Positions 52,958 through 63,960 of a stretch of 64,000 nt of DNA are shown one piece after another. Each line of letters begins with the position of its first letter. The first letter of the stretch is position 1. Origin of the DNA: Solibacillus sp. FSL R7-0682 (GTDB lineage Bacteria; Bacillota; Bacilli; Bacillales_A; Planococcaceae). The notes beneath the pieces were generated by a model. The model saw only the letters and a list, made by a program, of their open reading frames with translations. It did not search any database and was not told the DNA's origin. The stretch is from contig NZ_JBBOUI010000001.1 in the NCBI RefSeq assembly GCF_038005985.1, positions 3,932,049-3,996,048 on the forward strand, in the 5' to 3' direction. The position numbers and the translations under genes are program-made.

Positions 52958-53581
52958 TCCAGCAATATTCAAACCTATTGCTAAAATCATAACCCCACCC
53001 GTTGCAGTCATCTCTTTAATAAATAAATCAAGTGCCTCTTGAGGAATATATGTACTAATGGTACCTGCTAATAACGCAATGACTCCTTGATAAAGAAAAA
53101 CGGGAATTGCAGAAAGTAAAACGCCTATTCCTAATGTAGAGGCTAATATAATCGACATAAAACCATCAATAATACCTTTTGTAATTAACACATTATGATC
53201 ATTACGTAGCCCACTATCAAGTGCGCCGATAATGGCCATTGAGCCAATGACAAAAATAAGGGTGGCTGTAACAAAACCCTCTGCAATAGTACCTTGCTGT
53301 GTTTTTTTTCCAAAAAGAGACTCAACCCATTGACCAAAGCTATTAAATCTTTTCTCTAGGTCCAGCCATTCACCGATGACTGTTCCGACAACTAAACTGA
53401 TTACAATAATAATAAAGTTACTGCTTTCCATTCCCATTTGAATACCTAATATCGCAACAACTAAACCAATAATGGACATGACGGTTTGCTGCATAGACTC
53501 CGGGATATTTTTAAATAAACGTCCTAGTAATGCACCTATCACAATAAAAAGTGCATTCAAAAATGAGCCGAGTAATACCAT
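52874..53581 (-). CDS. DUF554 membrane protein (YdfK/YqgA-like)
   Basis: 235 residues with seven membrane helices. Conserved DUF554 blocks at the N-terminus (GSFLNALFIVIGALLGRLF), VVGTVIGEWLDLEKRF and C-terminal GLNIAGLTKIRVANLLPSI. Possible transporter; function not known. It converges on yyaC with an 84-base overlap. The conserved C-terminal block lies inside the overlap, so the overlap is not an annotation artefact on this side. Confidence 0.88.
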   Translation of the reverse strand: MVLLGSFLNALFIVIGALLGRLFKNIPESMQQTVMSIIGLVVAILGIQMGMESSNFIIIVISLVVGTVIGEWLDLEKRFNSFGQWVESLFGKKTQQGTIAEGFVTATLIFVIGSMAIIGALDSGLRNDHNVLITKGIIDGFMSIILASTLGIGVLLSAIPVFLYQGVIALLAGTISTYIPQEALDLFIKEMTATGGVMILAIGLNIAGLTKIRVANLLPSIVIVGILVAIIFRFQ

Positions 53582-53693
53582 GAAGTGAGCCTCTTTCTTT
53601 ACTTTAATAATTTGAAAAATCGAATACTTCTGATTTTAACATGTGAATGTAACGAACAAAATAATAGTTTGATAAAATGGTGGTCCTTTTTCA

Positions 53694-53728
53694 CAAAAAA
53701 ATAGGGCATCAAATTTCGATGCTCCTAT
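53694..53728 (-). terminator. Terminator of soj-spo0J
   Basis: ATAGG-CATC/GATG-CCTAT hairpin overlapping the spo0J stop codon and followed by T7 on the minus strand. Confidence 0.78.
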
Positions 53729-54570
53729 TGTTCCTCTATATTCAAAATTTCTAAAATACGATGTAAGTCATCTTCAGAATAAAATTCAATTTCGATTTTC
53801 CCTTTATTCTTAGCCTTTTTAATTTGTACATGCGTTCCAAAAAACTCTCGTAATTGTGTTTCTGTTGCTTGCACATGAATATCTTTTTTTACTTTTTTTG
53901 TTTCACGTGAAACGTCCTCATTTACATCCTGAATATACTTTTCAAGTTGGCGAACATTTAATTGATCTTTTTTTACCTTTTTTGCAACATCAGGAATGCG
54001 ACGTTTATTTTTTAATCCAAGTAAGGCACGGCCATGCCCCATTGAAAGCTCTCCTTGATTTACAAGTTCCCGAATATCTTCAGGTAATTGTAATAATCGA
54101 ATTAAGTTAGCAATATGTGGGCGACTTTTGCCTAAACGCTTTGCTAAATCCTCTTGTGTAAAATTTAATTGGTTAATTAAACTATTATATGCTTCAGCCT
54201 CTTCAATAGGTGTTAAATCTTCGCGTTGCAAGTTTTCTAAAATTGCCACTTCCATCATTTGCTGCTCATTAAAATCTTTCACGATTACTGGAATTTCTGT
54301 AAGGCCTGCGTGTTTTGCTGCACGGAATCTTCTCTCACCTGCAACAATTTGATATTTTTTATCTTTTCTTCTTACAACAATCGGCTGAATAATACCATGC
54401 TCCACAATAGATGCTGCTAACTCTTCAATTGCTGTTTCATCGAAAATTTTACGTGGTTGAAAAGGGTTTGCTAAAATTTTTGTCATAGCAATTTGTTGTA
54501 CTTGATCTTCTTTATGTACTGCTTCTTCACGAAACAAAGCATCGATGCCTTTACCTAAACCTTTAACCAT
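53725..54570 (-). CDS. spo0J: ParB-family CTP-dependent partition protein Spo0J
   Basis: 281 residues. GKGIDALF N-terminus, CTPase/ParB motif with GERRFRAAKHAGL, the helix-turn-helix TQEDLAKRLGKSRPHIANLIRLL (quoted as LAKRLGKSRPHIANLI), and a C-terminal dimerisation domain. It loads at parS, slides as a clamp and recruits SMC. A parS site lies inside its own gene. The start overlaps the soj stop by 8 bases. Confidence 0.97.
   Translation of the reverse strand: MVKGLGKGIDALFREEAVHKEDQVQQIAMTKILANPFQPRKIFDETAIEELAASIVEHGIIQPIVVRRKDKKYQIVAGERRFRAAKHAGLTEIPVIVKDFNEQQMMEVAILENLQREDLTPIEEAEAYNSLINQLNFTQEDLAKRLGKSRPHIANLIRLLQLPEDIRELVNQGELSMGHGRALLGLKNKRRIPDVAKKVKKDQLNVRQLEKYIQDVNEDVSRETKKVKKDIHVQATETQLREFFGTHVQIKKAKNKGKIEIEFYSEDDLHRILEILNIEEQ
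53899..53914. promoter_or_regulatory. parS: parS site inside spo0J
   Basis: TGTTTCACGTGAAACG matches the consensus TGTTTCACGTGAAACA at 15 of 16 positions. B. subtilis also has a parS within spo0J. Confidence 0.93.
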
Positions 54571-55324
54571 TTTTAATCACTTCCCTTGCAAACTCTAAAT
54601 ATAATTCTGCTCCACGAGATTTCGCATCGTATAAAATTACTGGCTTTCCATGGCTTGGTGCCTCACTTAAACGAATATTTCGTGGAATAATTGAGCGGTA
54701 CACTTTATCTTGGAAATAGCGCTTTACCTCATCAATGACTTGAAGACCTAAATTTGTACGTGCATCAAGCATCGTCAATAGTACGCCATCAATCATTAAC
54801 TCTTTATTTAAATGTTTCTGTACAAGTCGCACCGTTGACAACAACTGACTTAATCCTTCTAACGCATAATACTCACATTGAACCGGAATAATAAGGGCAT
54901 CTGCTGCAGTCAATGCATTAATAGTAAGTAATCCCAATGATGGTGGACAATCAATAATAATGTAATCAAAGTTCCCTTTTACTTCTTGCAATGACTTTTT
55001 TAATCTTACTTCACGTGAAATTGTAGAAACGAGCTCAATTTCTGCACCTGCTAATGAAATTGTTGCAGGTACAATATACAAATTTTCTACACCTGTTTGT
55101 TGAATAACACTCTTAATATCTTCATCATTAATTAACACATCATAAACACAGCTTTCTAAATCACCTTTTCGGATTCCAAGGCCACTTGAAGCATTACCTT
55201 GAGGATCGATATCGATTATTAACACTTTCTTTCCTAAAAAAGCTAAACATGCACTTAAATTTACGGATGTCGTTGTTTTTCCAACGCCACCTTTTTGATT
55301 GGCAATTGCAATTATACGTCCCAA
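54563..55324 (-). CDS. soj: ParA-family ATPase Soj
   Basis: 253 residues. Deviant Walker A IANQKGGVGKTTTSVNLSAC, Walker A' IIIDCPPSLG and Walker B region are intact. It moves dynamically with Spo0J and regulates DnaA. Start is TTG at 55324, five bases after AGGTG, which gives the family N-terminus MGRIIAIANQKGG. The longer frame (ATG/GTG at 55342-55345) has no ribosome-binding site. Confidence 0.96.
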   Translation of the reverse strand: MGRIIAIANQKGGVGKTTTSVNLSACLAFLGKKVLIIDIDPQGNASSGLGIRKGDLESCVYDVLINDEDIKSVIQQTGVENLYIVPATISLAGAEIELVSTISREVRLKKSLQEVKGNFDYIIIDCPPSLGLLTINALTAADALIIPVQCEYYALEGLSQLLSTVRLVQKHLNKELMIDGVLLTMLDARTNLGLQVIDEVKRYFQDKVYRSIIPRNIRLSEAPSHGKPVILYDAKSRGAELYLEFAREVIKNG

Positions 55325-55517
55325 ATGCGCACCTGCTTTCATCACTTCAATTTAGGTTGATTCGTTCATGAAATTGTGAAAATTTTTAAAGATTAACATT
55401 TTTCTGTTGTTCACTCTAATCTACTTCAATTCTACCAAAAAATCATTGAAAACGATGTAAGAAAACAAATTTTCTTTCAAAATGAAATTTTATAAGGCTT
55501 TTAATCTTTTTCACTAT

Positions 55518-55552
55518 GAAAAAAACCTTCTACATATTACATATAGAAGGTA
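55518..55552 (-). terminator. Terminator of noc
   Basis: ACCTTCTA/TAGAAGGT hairpin plus T7 on the minus strand. Confidence 0.85.
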
Positions 55553-55557
55553 AATGA

Positions 55558-56445
55558 TTATTTATTTTTCGGAATTTTCACAGTAATTTGATAGTATTCC
55601 TCTGTGTCCTCTTCTTCCGTTTTTACATTGATTCCGCTTTTCGTTACCATTGTTAACGATTGCTTAATCGTATTTAAAGCAATTCGAACATCCTTACTAA
55701 TGGCTTTTCTACTAGCTTTACGCTTTTTCACTTCTGGCTCTTCTGGATGTAAAATTACTTGAATTTGCTCTTCTAGCTGTCTTACGTTCCAGTCAAATTC
55801 TTTTGTTGCAGCAATTAATTGCAATTGTAATTGTTCATCTTTAATCGCAATTAATGCACGTGCATGTCGTTCTGTAATTTCACGATTTAAAATGGCCTCT
55901 TGTACAAATTGAGGGAGCTTCAATAAACGAAGCTTATTCGCAACGGTAGATTGTCCTTTACCTAGACGTTGCGCAAGGGCCTCTTGTGTCAGCGAATGCA
56001 ATTCTAATAATTGCTGATAGGCCAGCGCTTCTTCAATTGCTGTTAATTCTTCTCGTTGAAGGTTTTCAATCAATGCAATCGAAGCTGTCTCCCGATCATT
56101 TAAATTACGAACAATTGCTGGGACCTCTGTCCATTGTAAAGATTTCATCGCGCGGTAACGACGTTCACCTGCAATAATCTCATAATTACCAGACCCGTCC
56201 CCCATCGGACGAATCACAATCGGTTGAATTACACCATGTGTATGAATCGTTCTTGCTAATTCTTCAATCTTCTCATCATCAAAAACTGTACGTGGCTGAT
56301 AACGGTTCGGAATGATTTTATCTATTGGAATTTTAACTACTTCTTCTGAAGCCATCGAGATATTCTCCATTACTTCTACTTCACTTTTTACTTCAGGCTC
56401 TTGCTTTGCCCCTCCTCCGAAAAAACGTGAAAAAGTACTTTTCAT
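55558..56445 (-). CDS. noc: Nucleoid occlusion protein Noc
   Basis: 295 residues, a ParB paralogue. Distinguishing feature is the N-terminal amphipathic helix [12 protein letters not shown], which targets Noc to the membrane. ParB-type CTPase motif [11 protein letters not shown] and helix-turn-helix [20 protein letters not shown] follow, with a dimerisation tail. It prevents division over the nucleoid by binding NBS sites, one candidate of which is at 39354. Located between soj and rsmG, the standard position. Confidence 0.95.
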   Translation of the reverse strand: MKSTFSRFFGGGAKQEPEVKSEVEVMENISMASEEVVKIPIDKIIPNRYQPRTVFDDEKIEELARTIHTHGVIQPIVIRPMGDGSGNYEIIAGERRYRAMKSLQWTEVPAIVRNLNDRETASIALIENLQREELTAIEEALAYQQLLELHSLTQEALAQRLGKGQSTVANKLRLLKLPQFVQEAILNREITERHARALIAIKDEQLQLQLIAATKEFDWNVRQLEEQIQVILHPEEPEVKKRKASRKAISKDVRIALNTIKQSLTMVTKSGINVKTEEEDTEEYYQITVKIPKNK

Positions 56446-56720
56446 CCGTGTGGCACCACCTTTAAGAAACTATCTAGCTCATATTCAATATTATTTATGA
56501 TTCGCTAACAAATGTACAGAGTCCTTTAAACAGTTATTTGGAAAAATAAACTTAAATATAAATATGTATGCATCAAAAGCAGAAAACATTTCATAATTTA
56601 TATTTAATCTAGTAAATAAAGTGAAACTTCAAAATGTGGGAGGTCTTCACCACAAATTGTTAAACTTCATTAATTAGGCCTATAACCGGTAGTTCTGCAC
56701 GTTAATGCAGGCTAAATCTA

Positions 56721-57440
56721 TTATTTAATGGGTGATTTATTTGGAACACCCGGTTTACGTGGATATTTTTTCGGTGTCCCTTTAATCTTATCAAAAATAA
56801 ATAAAGAACGCTCACTTTCTTCTACCGGTAAATGGAAAGTAAATTCTTCTTTAAATTTTGCACCTAACGTCGTAATTGCTTTTGCCGCATCCTTCATTTC
56901 TTCTGCACCTGCAGCTGCCTTTAATGCCACGAAGTAGCCACCTTCTTTAGCTAAAGGAATACATAACTCTGAAAGTACTGAAAGACGTGCTACTGCACGA
57001 GCTGTTACTACATCGAACTGCTCACGATATGTAGCATTTTGACCAAATTCTTCTGCACGTGCATGCACAAATGTCATATGGTCTAATTGTAATTCATTTG
57101 TAAGGTGATTTAAAAATGTAATGCGTTTATTTAATGAATCAACAATTGTAATTTTTAAATGTGGGAAACAAATTTTAATTGGGATACTTGGGAAACCGGC
57201 TCCAGCACCAACATCACAAACAGTAGTGACCTTTGTAAAATCAAAATAGAAGGAAGCACTAATAGAATCATAAAAATGTTTTAAGTAAACCCCTTCAAAG
57301 TCCGTAATCGCTGTTAGATTCATTTTCTCGTTCCACTCAACTAGTAGCTCAAAATATTTTTTAAATTGAGCGATTTGTTGCTCTGAAAGTTCAATACCTT
57401 TTGCCCTCAGTGCTTCAATAAATTGTTGCTCGTTCATCAA
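56721..57440 (-). CDS. rsmG: 16S rRNA (guanine527-N7)-methyltransferase RsmG
   Basis: 239 residues. SAM-binding motif [18 protein letters not shown], then [14 protein letters not shown] and [13 protein letters not shown]. Loss gives streptomycin resistance in other species. C-terminal basic tail. Part of the mnmE-mnmG-rsmG cluster, 60 bases after mnmG. Confidence 0.96.
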   Translation of the reverse strand: MMNEQQFIEALRAKGIELSEQQIAQFKKYFELLVEWNEKMNLTAITDFEGVYLKHFYDSISASFYFDFTKVTTVCDVGAGAGFPSIPIKICFPHLKITIVDSLNKRITFLNHLTNELQLDHMTFVHARAEEFGQNATYREQFDVVTARAVARLSVLSELCIPLAKEGGYFVALKAAAGAEEMKDAAKAITTLGAKFKEEFTFHLPVEESERSLFIFDKIKGTPKKYPRKPGVPNKSPIK

Positions 57441-57500
57441 AAAACCCCTTTTTATTCAAAATGAAGGAGCGCCTTTTAGTGGTAAAGACGCTCTTAATCA

Positions 57501-59399
57501 TTAGTTCGTAGTAATTTTAGCAATTTTTCCTTGCTCAATATAGACAAGTAAGATTGAAATATCAGCAGGATTTACACCCGAAATACGAGAAGCCTGAGCA
57601 ATAGAAAGTGGACGAACTTGTTTTAGCTTTTGCAATGCTTCAGAAGCTAAACTACCAATTGCATCATAGTCGATGTTTTCTGGGATTTTTTTATCTTCCA
57701 TTTTCTTTAACTTTTCAACTTGCTGTAACGCCTTTTGAATATAGCCCTCATACTTTAATTGAATTTCAACTTGTTCACATACTTCTTCACTTAAAGGCTC
57801 TACTGTCGGTTCAATTAAACTTGCCACTAGGTCATATGTCATTTCTGTACGTTTTACAAAATCAGATGCACGAATGCCATCTTTTAATTCTGCACCACCT
57901 ACTGAACGGACTAATTCTTGTGTTTTTTCATTTGGCTTAACAATAATTTCGCGCAAACGTGTAATTTCACCTTCCACTTGCTGACGTTTTTTCGTAAAGT
58001 GAGCGTAGCGCTCTTCAGAAATTAAGCCTACTTTATACCCAACATCTGTTAAACGTAAATCCGCATTGTCGTGGCGTAGTAATAATCGATATTCTGCACG
58101 AGATGTTAATAAGCGATACGGCTCATTTGTCCCCTTCGTTACTAAATCATCAATTAATACACCGATGTATGCATCTGAACGAGAAAGGATAATTTCTTCT
58201 TTCCCTTGTACTTTCAACCCTGCGTTTATACCTGCCATTAACCCTTGACCAGCTGCTTCTTCATAACCAGATGTACCATTTAACTGACCTGCTGTATAAA
58301 GACCTTTAATAGCCTTTGTCTCTAGCGTTGGCCACAATTGCGTTGGAACGATTGCATCATACTCAATAGCATAACCAGCACGCATAATTTCTGCGTTTTC
58401 TAAACCTGGAATTGAAGCAACCATTTCACGTTGTACATGCTCTGGTAAGGAAGTCGAGAAACCTTGTACATATACTTCTTGTGTATCACGTCCCTCTGGC
58501 TCAAGGAAAATTTGGTGTCTTGGTTTATCTGCGAAACGCGTAATTTTATCCTCAATGGATGGGCAATAACGTGGTCCTGTACCTTTAATCATACCTGAGA
58601 ACATTGGTGAAAGGTGCAAGTTCGCATTAATAATATCGTGAGTTTGTTCACTCGTATATGTTAACCAGCAAGGTAGCTGATCTGTAATATATTCCGTTGT
58701 TTCATAACTAAATGCGCGTGGTTCTTCATCCCCAGGTTGAATTTCCGTTTTTGAATAATCAATTGTACGGCTATTCACACGTGGAGGTGTCCCCGTTTTA
58801 AAGCGCACCATATTAAAGCCTAAGTCTTTTAAGTTATCGGCTAATTTAATCGATGGTTGTTGGTTATTTGGACCTGATGAATACTTTAAGTCTCCAATAA
58901 TGATTTCCCCACGTAGGAATGTACCTGTTGTTAAAACAACGGCATCCGCGCGATAAATCGCACCAACTTGTGTAATAACACCCTTTACTTCGCCTTCTTC
59001 AATAATTAACTCTTCTACCATAGCTTGTCGAATTTGAAGATTTTGCTCTTCTTCTAACAAGCGTTTCATTTCACGTTGATACAGTTGCTTATCCGCTTGC
59101 GCACGTAATGCACGTACTGCAGGACCTTTCGCTGTATTTAACATACGCATTTGAATATGCGTTTTATCGATCACACGTCCCATTAAACCGCCTAATGCAT
59201 CGATTTCACGTACAACGATTCCTTTTGCAGGACCGCCTACCGATGGGTTACATGGCATGAACGCAATTAACTCTAAGTTGATTGTTAGCATTAATGTTTT
59301 TGCACCCGTTTTGGCAGCGGCATAAGCTGCTTCTACCCCCGCGTGACCAGAACCGACAACAATTACATCATAATTACCTGCCTCATATTGTGTTGGCAT
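57501..59399 (-). CDS. mnmG: tRNA uridine-5-carboxymethylaminomethyl synthase subunit MnmG
   Basis: 632 residues. FAD-binding [36 protein letters not shown], and C-terminal domain with [18 protein letters not shown]. With MnmE it modifies wobble uridines of tRNA in the cytoplasm. Normal length. Confidence 0.97.
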   Translation of the reverse strand: MPTQYEAGNYDVIVVGSGHAGVEAAYAAAKTGAKTLMLTINLELIAFMPCNPSVGGPAKGIVVREIDALGGLMGRVIDKTHIQMRMLNTAKGPAVRALRAQADKQLYQREMKRLLEEEQNLQIRQAMVEELIIEEGEVKGVITQVGAIYRADAVVLTTGTFLRGEIIIGDLKYSSGPNNQQPSIKLADNLKDLGFNMVRFKTGTPPRVNSRTIDYSKTEIQPGDEEPRAFSYETTEYITDQLPCWLTYTSEQTHDIINANLHLSPMFSGMIKGTGPRYCPSIEDKITRFADKPRHQIFLEPEGRDTQEVYVQGFSTSLPEHVQREMVASIPGLENAEIMRAGYAIEYDAIVPTQLWPTLETKAIKGLYTAGQLNGTSGYEEAAGQGLMAGINAGLKVQGKEEIILSRSDAYIGVLIDDLVTKGTNEPYRLLTSRAEYRLLLRHDNADLRLTDVGYKVGLISEERYAHFTKKRQQVEGEITRLREIIVKPNEKTQELVRSVGGAELKDGIRASDFVKRTEMTYDLVASLIEPTVEPLSEEVCEQVEIQLKYEGYIQKALQQVEKLKKMEDKKIPENIDYDAIGSLASEALQKLKQVRPLSIAQASRISGVNPADISILLVYIEQGKIAKITTN

Positions 59400-59518
59400 G
59401 TAGTTTCTTCCTTTCTGATAACTGCTCTTTATAAGCCTGCTCCTCTATTTATACTAAAAAGGCTATTTTACCCTTTCCTATAAAATGCAGATAGCTGAAT
59501 TTAAAAAGCAAAAATAAA

Positions 59519-60904
59519 TTATTTTCCTAAACAGAATTGTGAGAACAGCTGATTAATTAAGCTCTCCTGCACAGTATCTCCTATAATTTCCCCAAGAATT
59601 TCCCAAGTACGTGTCACATCAATTTGAATCATATCAACAGGTACACCAGACTCAGCAGCCATTAATGCTTCTTCAATCGTTGCTTGTGCTTGATGTAATA
59701 ACGCGATATGGCGGGCATTTGAAACATACGTTAAATCATTTGCTTCTACTTGTCCTTCAAAGAAAAGCGCAGCAATCGCCTCTTCTAGCTCAATAACACC
59801 TTCTTCTTTTAATAGAGATGTTGTAACTACTCGATGTTTGCCTGCTAATTCATGCACACGATTTAAATCGATTTTACGTTCGATATCCGTTTTATTAACA
59901 ACTACGATATAATCCATAGCTTGAATTGTTTCAAATAAACGCTCGTCTTCGGCTGATAATTCTTCACCGTAGTTTAATACAAGTAAAATTAAATCCGCAT
60001 CTTTTAGTGCTTCACGAGAGCGTTCTACACCAATTCGTTCCACTATATCTTCTGTTTCACGAATCCCTGCTGTATCTACTAAACGTAACGGTACACCGCG
60101 TACATTCACATACTCTTCAATGATATCACGAGTTGTTCCTGCAATATCGGTTACAATTGCTTTATTTTCTTGGACTAAGCTATTTAATAGCGAAGATTTT
60201 CCTACGTTAGGACGTCCTAAAATAACGGTAGATAGGCCTTCACGTAAAATTTTCCCTTGAGACGAAGTTTGTAATAACTTAATAATTTCTTCCCGTACCC
60301 AACCACATTTTTCAAGTAATACGGGAATTGTCATTTCTTCTACATCATCATACTCTGGATAATCAATATTAACTTCTACTTGCGCTAATGTCTCGATTAA
60401 TGCTTGACGAAGTGAGGTAATTAGTCTTGAAAGCTTTCCATCCATTTGACCTAATGCCACATTCATCGCGCGATCCGTTTTAGCACGAATTAAATCCATT
60501 ACTGCTTCAGCCTGTGATAAGTCAATTCGCCCATTTAAAAATGCTCGTTTTGTAAATTCCCCCGGCTCTGCTAACCGCGCACCACTACGTAATACAAGCT
60601 GCAGCACACGGTTGACTGAAACAATACCTCCGTGACAGTTAATTTCAACTACATCTTCGCGTGTAAATGTTTTTGGACCACGCATAAGAGACAACATGAC
60701 CTCTTCTACAATTTCGTTCGTCTTTGGATCCACTAAATGTCCATAATGTATCGTATGAGTTGGTACCTCTACTAATCGCTTGTTAGCTGGTGATTTAAAT
60801 ATTTGATCTGCAATTGCTACTGCCTCGTCGCCACTTAAACGAACAATGGCAATAGCTCCTTCTCCCATTGGTGTGGATATCGCAGCAATCGTATCGAATT
60901 CCAT
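59519..60904 (-). CDS. mnmE: tRNA modification GTPase MnmE
   Basis: 461 residues. N-terminal folate-binding domain, helical domain, and inserted G domain with [36 protein letters not shown] and NKTD. C-terminal FCLGK carries the conserved catalytic cysteine. Works with MnmG. A palindromic pair of DnaA boxes lies 22 bases upstream of its start. Confidence 0.97.
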   Translation of the reverse strand: MEFDTIAAISTPMGEGAIAIVRLSGDEAVAIADQIFKSPANKRLVEVPTHTIHYGHLVDPKTNEIVEEVMLSLMRGPKTFTREDVVEINCHGGIVSVNRVLQLVLRSGARLAEPGEFTKRAFLNGRIDLSQAEAVMDLIRAKTDRAMNVALGQMDGKLSRLITSLRQALIETLAQVEVNIDYPEYDDVEEMTIPVLLEKCGWVREEIIKLLQTSSQGKILREGLSTVILGRPNVGKSSLLNSLVQENKAIVTDIAGTTRDIIEEYVNVRGVPLRLVDTAGIRETEDIVERIGVERSREALKDADLILLVLNYGEELSAEDERLFETIQAMDYIVVVNKTDIERKIDLNRVHELAGKHRVVTTSLLKEEGVIELEEAIAALFFEGQVEANDLTYVSNARHIALLHQAQATIEEALMAAESGVPVDMIQIDVTRTWEILGEIIGDTVQESLINQLFSQFCLGK

Positions 60905-60925
60905 TTATATCCTCCTATTTCAGTG

Positions 60926-60943
60926 TTATCCACATGTGGATAA
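60926..60943. promoter_or_regulatory. Back-to-back DnaA boxes upstream of mnmE
   Basis: TTATCCACATGTGGATAA is a perfect 18-base palindrome made of two consensus DnaA boxes facing each other. Confidence 0.82.
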
Positions 60944-61039
60944 ATCACATCCGTGCTATACTCTCTAACAATTTAGATTAACATATTTCGACTAAAATCA
61001 AAAGTAATGTCGTTTTTAGCTAGTTCAAAAATAAACCAA

Positions 61040-61075
61040 GAAAAAACGACCTATCCAACATGGAATAGGCCGTTT
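61040..61075 (-). terminator. Terminator of the rnpA-yidC-jag unit
   Basis: AACGGCCTATTCC/GGATAGG-CGTT hairpin plus T run on the minus strand after jag. Confidence 0.85.
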
Positions 61076-61098
61076 CAATTGTCTGTACAAATAAATAG

Positions 61099-61866
61099 TT
61101 ATTTTACTGGTTCAATGACTAAATAGCGATTCGGTTCAGTACCTTCTGAATACGTTTCGATATCCAAACGATTCGCTAATGCATTATGAATAATTTTCCG
61201 TTCATAAGAAGCCATTGGTTCGAATGCAACAGGTTTTCGTGAACGAATCGCTTTATCTGCCATTCGAGCAGCTAGTTGTTCGAGTGCAACTTGGCGACGT
61301 TCACGGTAATCCTCTACATCCATTTGCAAAATCATAAAGGACTTTGCTGTTTTATTAAGCATTAGCTGCGTTAATTGTTGCAAGGCATTCAATGTATAGC
61401 CGCGCTTACCAATTAATAATGCTGCTTTTTCGCTCGAAAGCTTGAATGCTACATTTTTGCCATCTGTTGTATGGTCAATTGTTAAATCTGTAATTCCCAT
61501 TTCTACAGCAATGCTTGTTAAATAAGCTTTTGCTTCATCAATAGGGTCTACTTCTTGTTGTTGTTCTTGGTGAATAGATGATTTAGCATCTACAAAACTT
61601 AGCTCATCCTCTAAAACTTCAGTCACAACCGGCTTTTCTTTTAATGCAGGTGCTAGTTGTTCAAAAGTTTCTTCATTCACTTGTTGTTGAACAATTTCCT
61701 TTACCGTCACACGAACTTCTGCATTACGTGCGCCGAAACCTAAAAATCCTTTTTTACCTTCTTGTAAAACTTCCACATCAACTTGTTCACGTGAATGGCC
61801 AAGCTTTTGTAACGCTAATGAGATCGCTTCTTCTACTGTTGCGCCTATTTGCGTAGTTTGTTTCAC
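61099..61866 (-). CDS. jag: RNA-binding protein Jag/KhpB
   Basis: 255 residues. Jag-N domain (KKGFLGFGARNAEV), linker, KH domain with GKRGYTLNALQQLTQLMLN, and R3H domain (ERKIIHNALAN). Binds small RNAs and mRNAs; linked to cell-wall control. GTG start at 61864-61866, eight bases after GGAG and directly after the yidC stop. Confidence 0.95.
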   Translation of the reverse strand: MKQTTQIGATVEEAISLALQKLGHSREQVDVEVLQEGKKGFLGFGARNAEVRVTVKEIVQQQVNEETFEQLAPALKEKPVVTEVLEDELSFVDAKSSIHQEQQQEVDPIDEAKAYLTSIAVEMGITDLTIDHTTDGKNVAFKLSSEKAALLIGKRGYTLNALQQLTQLMLNKTAKSFMILQMDVEDYRERRQVALEQLAARMADKAIRSRKPVAFEPMASYERKIIHNALANRLDIETYSEGTEPNRYLVIEPVK

Positions 61867-62646
61867 TTATTTCGCTCCTCCTGCATCGGTAGCATCCGGT
61901 TTATTTTTATTCCAAGGTTTATAAATTGCAAGGTTTTGTAATACAGAAATAATGTTTCCGACTACCCAGTATAACGATAGTGCGGCAGGTAATATAATAC
62001 CAAAACCAACAATCATTAATGGCATGATATACATCATGATTTTCATTTGCGGATTATCAACTGCTGGACCTGTCATTAATACAACATATTGAATTAAACC
62101 AGCTGTAACAGCTAATAAAATACTCGGCTCCGCTAATGGGAGTGATAAAAATGAGCCTAATTCAAAAGCAGGTGATGCATTCATACGGCTAATCGCATGA
62201 TAGAAACCAATTAAAATAGGCATTTGAATAAAGATTGGTAAACATCCAGCGAGTGGGTTAACCCCAGAAGTTTGCATTAACTGCATCATTTCTTGCTGGT
62301 ATTTTTGTTGTGTAACCGCGTCTTTAGAGCTGTACTTTTCTTGTAGCTCCTTTAACTTCGGTTGAATTTCTTGCATTTTTTTAGAACTTTTAACTTGCTT
62401 AATTGTTAAAGGTAAAATAATTGAGCGAATAATAATTGTTACAATAATAATTGCAAATGCATAATTCGCTACATTTCCTTCAAACATATCTGCAAAAAGC
62501 TTGATGAATGATACAAGTGGCCAAACGATAAATTCATTCCAAAAGCCTTCACTTTCAGCTGAAATCGGTTGGTCAAATTCTGTACAACCTGAAAGTAGTA
62601 ATACTACAGATACAAGCGACAGCATAATCCAAAGATTTTTCTTCAA
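61867..62646 (-). CDS. yidC: Membrane protein insertase YidC (SpoIIIJ)
   Basis: 259 residues. Lipoprotein signal with LLLSGC, then five membrane helices of the YidC/Oxa1 fold (FIQMPILIGFYHAISRM). Inserts membrane proteins with or without Sec; SpoIIIJ is needed for spore development in B. subtilis. Start is TTG at 62646, seven bases after AGGAGG; a longer frame of 17 codons lacks a site. Confidence 0.95.
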   Translation of the reverse strand: MKKNLWIMLSLVSVVLLLSGCTEFDQPISAESEGFWNEFIVWPLVSFIKLFADMFEGNVANYAFAIIIVTIIIRSIILPLTIKQVKSSKKMQEIQPKLKELQEKYSSKDAVTQQKYQQEMMQLMQTSGVNPLAGCLPIFIQMPILIGFYHAISRMNASPAFELGSFLSLPLAEPSILLAVTAGLIQYVVLMTGPAVDNPQMKIMMYIMPLMIVGFGIILPAALSLYWVVGNIISVLQNLAIYKPWNKNKPDATDAGGAK

Positions 62647-62811
62647 CCTTCTTCCTCCTAGAGCAAACCTATTCAATTTATGACAACAGTTTACCATGTG
62701 TATATGTTTCTACACTACTAATTGTTCCAAGTAATTTGAAAATTATCTTATCGTATATTTCAAACTATTGAACAGTTCCTATTAGATAGCAAACCTTTAT
62801 GAAGCAGAATT

Positions 62812-63162
62812 TTAACCTTTATATACTCTTGCAACTTTTAAAACATGCTGCAAACTTTTTTTTGTTTCATGAAAATCTAATGTGGCCGCCTGTGTTCTGG
62901 CGATAATAACATAGTCCATATCTTGTCTTACTTCATTTTTTAACTCCAGAAAAGCTTGGCGAATATAGCGCTTCACTCTCACTCGAGTGACCGCGTTTCC
63001 AACTTTTTTACTCACTGATAAGCCAATACGAAACGCCTCTTGCTCTACTTGCTCTTCTTGCTTTAAGCAATATACGACAAACTGGCGATTCGCAAATGAC
63101 TTACCTTTTTTAAACACCTTTTGAAAATCTTCATTTTTCTTAATACGTTGGCGTTTATTCAT
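62812..63162 (-). CDS. rnpA: Ribonuclease P protein component
   Basis: 116 residues with the RNR motif region [20 protein letters not shown]. Binds the P RNA and helps tRNA 5' maturation. ATG at 63160-63162 with AGGTG nine bases upstream; the longer frame begins without a site. Confidence 0.96.
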   Translation of the reverse strand: MNKRQRIKKNEDFQKVFKKGKSFANRQFVVYCLKQEEQVEQEAFRIGLSVSKKVGNAVTRVRVKRYIRQAFLELKNEVRQDMDYVIIARTQAATLDFHETKKSLQHVLKVARVYKG

Positions 63163-63225
63163 TGATCCATTCACCTGCTCCATCTAATCATTGGTACTTT
63201 TTTTACTTCGTTCATTTAGTAAAAA

Positions 63226-63258
63226 GAAAAAAAAGACCACTGATGTGGCTCAGTGGAC
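63226..63258 (-). terminator. Stem-loop between rpmH and rnpA
   Basis: CCACTGA/TCAGTGG hairpin and T8 on the minus strand. Probably reduces read-through from rpmH into rnpA. Confidence 0.82.
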
Positions 63259-63393
63259 TTATGCTGATAATACTTTTCTTCCTTTTTTACGACGGCGAGC
63301 TAATACGTTACGGCCGTTTTTTGTGCTCATGCGAGCGCGGAATCCGTGTACTTTGCTGTGCTTACGCTTTTTAGGTTGGTACGTACGTTTCAT
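63259..63393 (-). CDS. rpmH: 50S ribosomal protein L34
   Basis: 44 residues, [18 protein letters not shown] at the start and GRKVLSA at the end, identical in layout to other bacillar L34. ATG at 63391-63393 with GGAGGTG. The first gene left of oriC. Confidence 0.97.
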   Translation of the reverse strand: MKRTYQPKKRKHSKVHGFRARMSTKNGRNVLARRRKKGRKVLSA

Positions 63394-63539
63394 TTATATA
63401 CACCTCCTGAATTCGAGTGTTACTATATCTATTTCTACATACAGACCATGACATTATATAAATAAAAACATCTCTTTGTCAATGGTTGTCGTTAATTTTA
63501 TCTTCTCTCCCTTAAATGCTATAAAAAAATTACATGATT

Positions 63540-63960
63540 CATCATAAAACAGGTTTAAAGTAGTTATCCACAATAACTTACAATACCTTTTATAAACCTG
63601 TGAATATATTTTTTAATTATTTTTTTATCCACAATCGTTATCTACAAGTTTTACACAAATACAAAACCTGTGGACAACTAGTAGGTTAATAACTTATGAT
63701 TATGTGGATAAGATTGTTTAACTATTGAAATACCTAACTTTATTTGATACGATAATTGTGTTTTATTTTGTGGAATTCTTTTTCGGGAAATAAATTATCC
63801 ACAGTTGTTAATAATCTGTGGACAAAGATTTCCACGTTATTTGAATAAGATTTATCCACAGTATGTGGTTATGTGTATGAACTTTCTTTTTGAATGTAAA
63901 ATGCATAATAAATAGCTCTGTTCGTTGAAAAAAACACAGAGCATTTCTTTTTTATATACG
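63540..63960. other. oriC: Replication origin (oriC) region upstream of dnaA
   Basis: Perfect DnaA boxes TTATCCACA at 63564, 63625, 63795 and 63852 (plus) and 63703 (minus, TGTGGATAA), and one-mismatch boxes at 63669 and 63817 (TGTGGACAA). The sequence between is AT-rich. Position next to rpmH is standard for Firmicutes. A plus-strand hairpin GCTCTGT/ACAGAGC with T-rich tail lies at 63915-63953. The dnaA start is not in the window. Confidence 0.93.

Noticed and set aside
55005..55020. Third parS-like sequence in soj (TACTTCACGTGAAATT)
   Set aside because: The central TTCACGTGAA is present but four of sixteen consensus bases differ, including flanking positions needed for Spo0J binding.
63780..63793. 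Noc-site-like TTTTTCGGGAAAT inside oriC
   Set aside because: Three or more mismatches in one half; the palindrome is broken.
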